From: Bradyrhizobium barranii subsp. barranii
GTDB lineage: Bacteria > Pseudomonadota > Alphaproteobacteria > Rhizobiales > Xanthobacteraceae
Length of the DNA stretch: 64,000 nt
NCBI RefSeq assembly: GCF_017565645.3
Contig: NZ_CP086136.1
Span: 6,369,501-6,433,500, forward strand
Direction: 5' to 3'
The notes under the pieces were generated by a model. It searched no databases and was not told where the DNA came from. It worked only from the letters and a program-made list of their open reading frames with translations. Of the stretch, positions 62,564 through 64,000 are shown piece by piece. The position numbers and the translations under genes were made by a program. The first letter of the stretch is position 1; every line of letters begins with the position of its first letter.

Positions 62564-63385
62564 ATGACCGACGGCCCCCTGGAGACCGTGCTGCGGCGCG
62601 ATCGCTGGATCGTCGGCGGCGCGATCGGGATCATTGTCGCGCTGGCATGGGGCTATGTGCTTTGGCTCGCCAAGGACATGGACATGGGCGGCATGGACAT
62701 GACCGGGTTCCGCATGATCCCGGCCGGGATCGGAATCATGTTACCGGCGAGCGAGCCATGGCGAGCGATCGAGTTCTCGTATGTGTTGCTGATGTGGGTG
62801 GTGATGATGGTCGGAATGATGGCACCCTCGGCAGCGCCCATGATCCTCATGTACGCCCGCGTGGGTCGACAGGGGAAAGCGCAGGGCAAGCCGTTCGCTG
62901 CGACCGGCTCGTTTGCGGCCGGTTATCTCCTCGCCTGGGGCGGCTTTTCGCTGGCAGCAACCCTACTCCAATGGGCGATCGAGCGGGCAGTCCTGCTGGA
63001 TTCCCGGATGACGATCGCCAGCAATCTGCTCAGTGCAATCGTGCTGATCGCGGCGGGAGTCTATCAATGGACACCGCTCAAGGACGTCTGTCTCGCCCAA
63101 TGCCAGTCGCCATTTCTGTTCCTGATGCGCCACGGTGGCTTTCGCGACGACCTGCGAGGCTGCCTGCTGCTGGGGCTCCGGCACGGAGGCTATTGTGTCG
63201 GCTGCTGCTGGGTCCTGATGGCGCTTTTGTTCGTAGGCGGGGTGATGAACGTGCTTTGGATTGCGCTTTTGGCCCTGCTCGTCCTGTTGGAGAAACTTAC
63301 GCCGATCGGACGATGGATCGCGCGCGCCGCCGGCATTGCGTGTGCGGCCGCCGGCGTCTGGCTACTGGTGTCGTTGCCGCGGTGA
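62564..63385 (+). CDS. DUF2182 predicted metal-binding integral membrane protein
   Basis: This 273-residue protein has about seven transmembrane helices. A Met/Asp-rich loop (DMDMGGMDMTGF, residues 38-49) and an MMVGMMAPSAAPMILM helix (81-96) give many possible soft-metal ligands. Six cysteines (176, 180, 200, 211, 214, 215), including CVGCC, lie near the later helices. COG5486 members are described only as predicted metal-binding membrane proteins. Together with DUF1326 it could form a copper-like import, export or assembly system. The start ATG 62564 lies just after a hairpin. Confidence 0.87.
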   Translation: MTDGPLETVLRRDRWIVGGAIGIIVALAWGYVLWLAKDMDMGGMDMTGFRMIPAGIGIMLPASEPWRAIEFSYVLLMWVVMMVGMMAPSAAPMILMYARVGRQGKAQGKPFAATGSFAAGYLLAWGGFSLAATLLQWAIERAVLLDSRMTIASNLLSAIVLIAAGVYQWTPLKDVCLAQCQSPFLFLMRHGGFRDDLRGCLLLGLRHGGYCVGCCWVLMALLFVGGVMNVLWIALLALLVLLEKLTPIGRWIARAAGIACAAAGVWLLVSLPR

Positions 63386-63589
63386 CGAGCAACCTGCGTG
63401 ATGTTCAGTTGGAGTGCCCTGTTGCAGACGGCGATCACGCCGAGCCGCCAGCCCTACACTCGAACCGTCAGGCGGGGACGGCCGAACGGCGAAGACCTGG
63501 GCTCCCTGAGCCGGTCTCTCCATCGATCGGCTTTCGAGGTTGGTGCGCTCGGAGGGAACCATTTGGCGACGTTACCTGCGGATTTCACG

Positions 63590-63646
63590 GATCGTGAGCA
63601 TCGATTTCGCGCGATCGTGAGCACTGAATTCAGACGATCGTGAGCA
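63590..63646. repeat. three GATCGTGAGCA repeats at a 23-bp period (IS21-family end)
   Basis: Copies at 63590, 63613 and 63636 are exactly 23 bp apart. Multiple transposase-binding repeats of this kind mark the ends of IS21-family elements, and the istB gene begins just inside. The exact tip of the element cannot be fixed from one end. The stretch 63386-63589 shows no convincing gene. Confidence 0.75.
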
Positions 63647-63673
63647 GCCCGCTACGGCCGATGGGAGATAGAG

Positions 63674-64000
63674 TCAGTGTTCTGGTTGGCCGTCAAGGGT
63701 GATGGTTTTGGCGCTGCGTTTTCGCATGCTTTCTCCGGTGAGCTGGAGGCGGTGGGCGTTGTGGACGAGGCGATCGAGAATGGCGTCGGCGACCGTGGGG
63801 TCCCCAATGGCTCCATGCCAGGTGTCCACGGGGAGCTGACTTGTGACGATGGTGGATGCGCGGCCATGGCGGTCCTCGAGGATTTCGAGCAGATCGCGGC
63901 GTTCCGCGGCGGTGAGCACCGATAGTCCCCAATCATCCAAAATCAGAAGCTGAGCGCGGCCGAGGCTTTTGAGGAGCCGGGCGTAACGTCCGTCTCCGCG
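63674..64000 (-). CDS. istB: IS21-family IstB ATPase, 5' part beyond the window
   Basis: The last 108 residues of an IstB helper ATPase are visible. They include Walker B LLILDDWG, LTAAERRDLLEILEDRH, TIVTSQLPVDTWHGAIGDPTVADAILDRLVHNAHR and a C-terminal SAKTITLDGQPEH. IstB regulates the IstA transposase and target choice. The Walker A region and istA lie outside the window to the right. The reading frame is intact as far as it can be read. Confidence 0.93.
   Translation of the reverse strand, partial: RGDGRYARLLKSLGRAQLLILDDWGLSVLTAAERRDLLEILEDRHGRASTIVTSQLPVDTWHGAIGDPTVADAILDRLVHNAHRLQLTGESMRKRSAKTITLDGQPEH

Noticed and set aside
63397..63643. 81-codon plus-strand ORF before the IS21 end
   Set aside because: It runs into the IS21 terminal repeats, lacks a ribosome site and resembles no protein.

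Overview
The window looks like chromosomal DNA of a Bradyrhizobium-type alphaproteobacterium (Rhizobiales). It is GC-rich throughout. It carries the alphaproteobacterial polarity and division set (divK-pleD, a MipZ-like ATPase), an EipB/DUF1849 envelope protein, a ClpS-ClpA pair, a phasin with two matches to the PhaR box described for Bradyrhizobium, DUF3572 next to a zinc-finger Pol IV, and several families of extragenic dyad repeats. No rRNA, tRNA or CRISPR array was found. Genes are densely packed on both strands in short operons, so most of the window is core or stable accessory chromosome with some IS traffic.

Layout: 0-5 kb holds a partial ORF, a small secreted protein, an intact IS3-family element (1085-2448), a cupin protein, and an MFS exporter divergent from a TetR regulator with a palindromic operator between them. 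5-9 kb: divK-pleD, then DUF3572-dinB. 9-16.4 kb: a housekeeping block of an ACT protein, two RidA paralogues, EipB, a glycerophosphodiesterase, a DUF482 acyltransferase-like protein, a HIT protein, TrmO and AzlCD. 16.4-19.6 kb: a lytic transglycosylase and a TRAP solute-binding gene (dctP type) cut by IS630 copy 1. 19.7-24.6 kb: eight co-directional minus-strand genes centred on a GT4-helical fusion and a GH130 phosphorylase, surrounded by tiny proteins. 24.8-29.8 kb: a HAD phosphatase, IS630 copy 2, then an aldoxime dehydratase-nitrilase pair with a divergent AraC regulator and a 17-bp tandem repeat. 30-36.6 kb: an aldo-keto reductase, a DHA2 exporter, a lipoprotein, clpA and clpS. 37-45 kb: a TadG-like remnant, phasin, a D,D-carboxypeptidase with SPOR domain, a VWA/J-protein pair, a secreted hydrolase, MipZ and PanC. 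45-58 kb: small envelope and hypothetical proteins, YidB, GST, a TolA/TonB-like protein, a truncated aldo-keto reductase, MgtE, and two tandem polysaccharide deacetylases, the first frameshifted. 58-64 kb: a Zur-boxed COG0523 GTPase, a lipase, a DUF1326-DUF2182 pair and the end of an IS21-family element.

The functional units that stand out are: (i) the glycosyltransferase/GH130 cluster, a plausible undescribed make-and-phosphorolyse glycan module; (ii) the aldoxime to nitrile to acid pathway with its own regulator; (iii) the Cys/Met-rich DUF1326-DUF2182 pair, a likely metal-handling system; (iv) Zur control of a zinc-chaperone GTPase; and (v) PhaR-type boxes at the phasin. The two IS630 copies differ at two bases. 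One splits a gene in a way that is exactly reversible. The other landed on a CTAG shared by the stop codons of two convergent genes and left both proteins unchanged.
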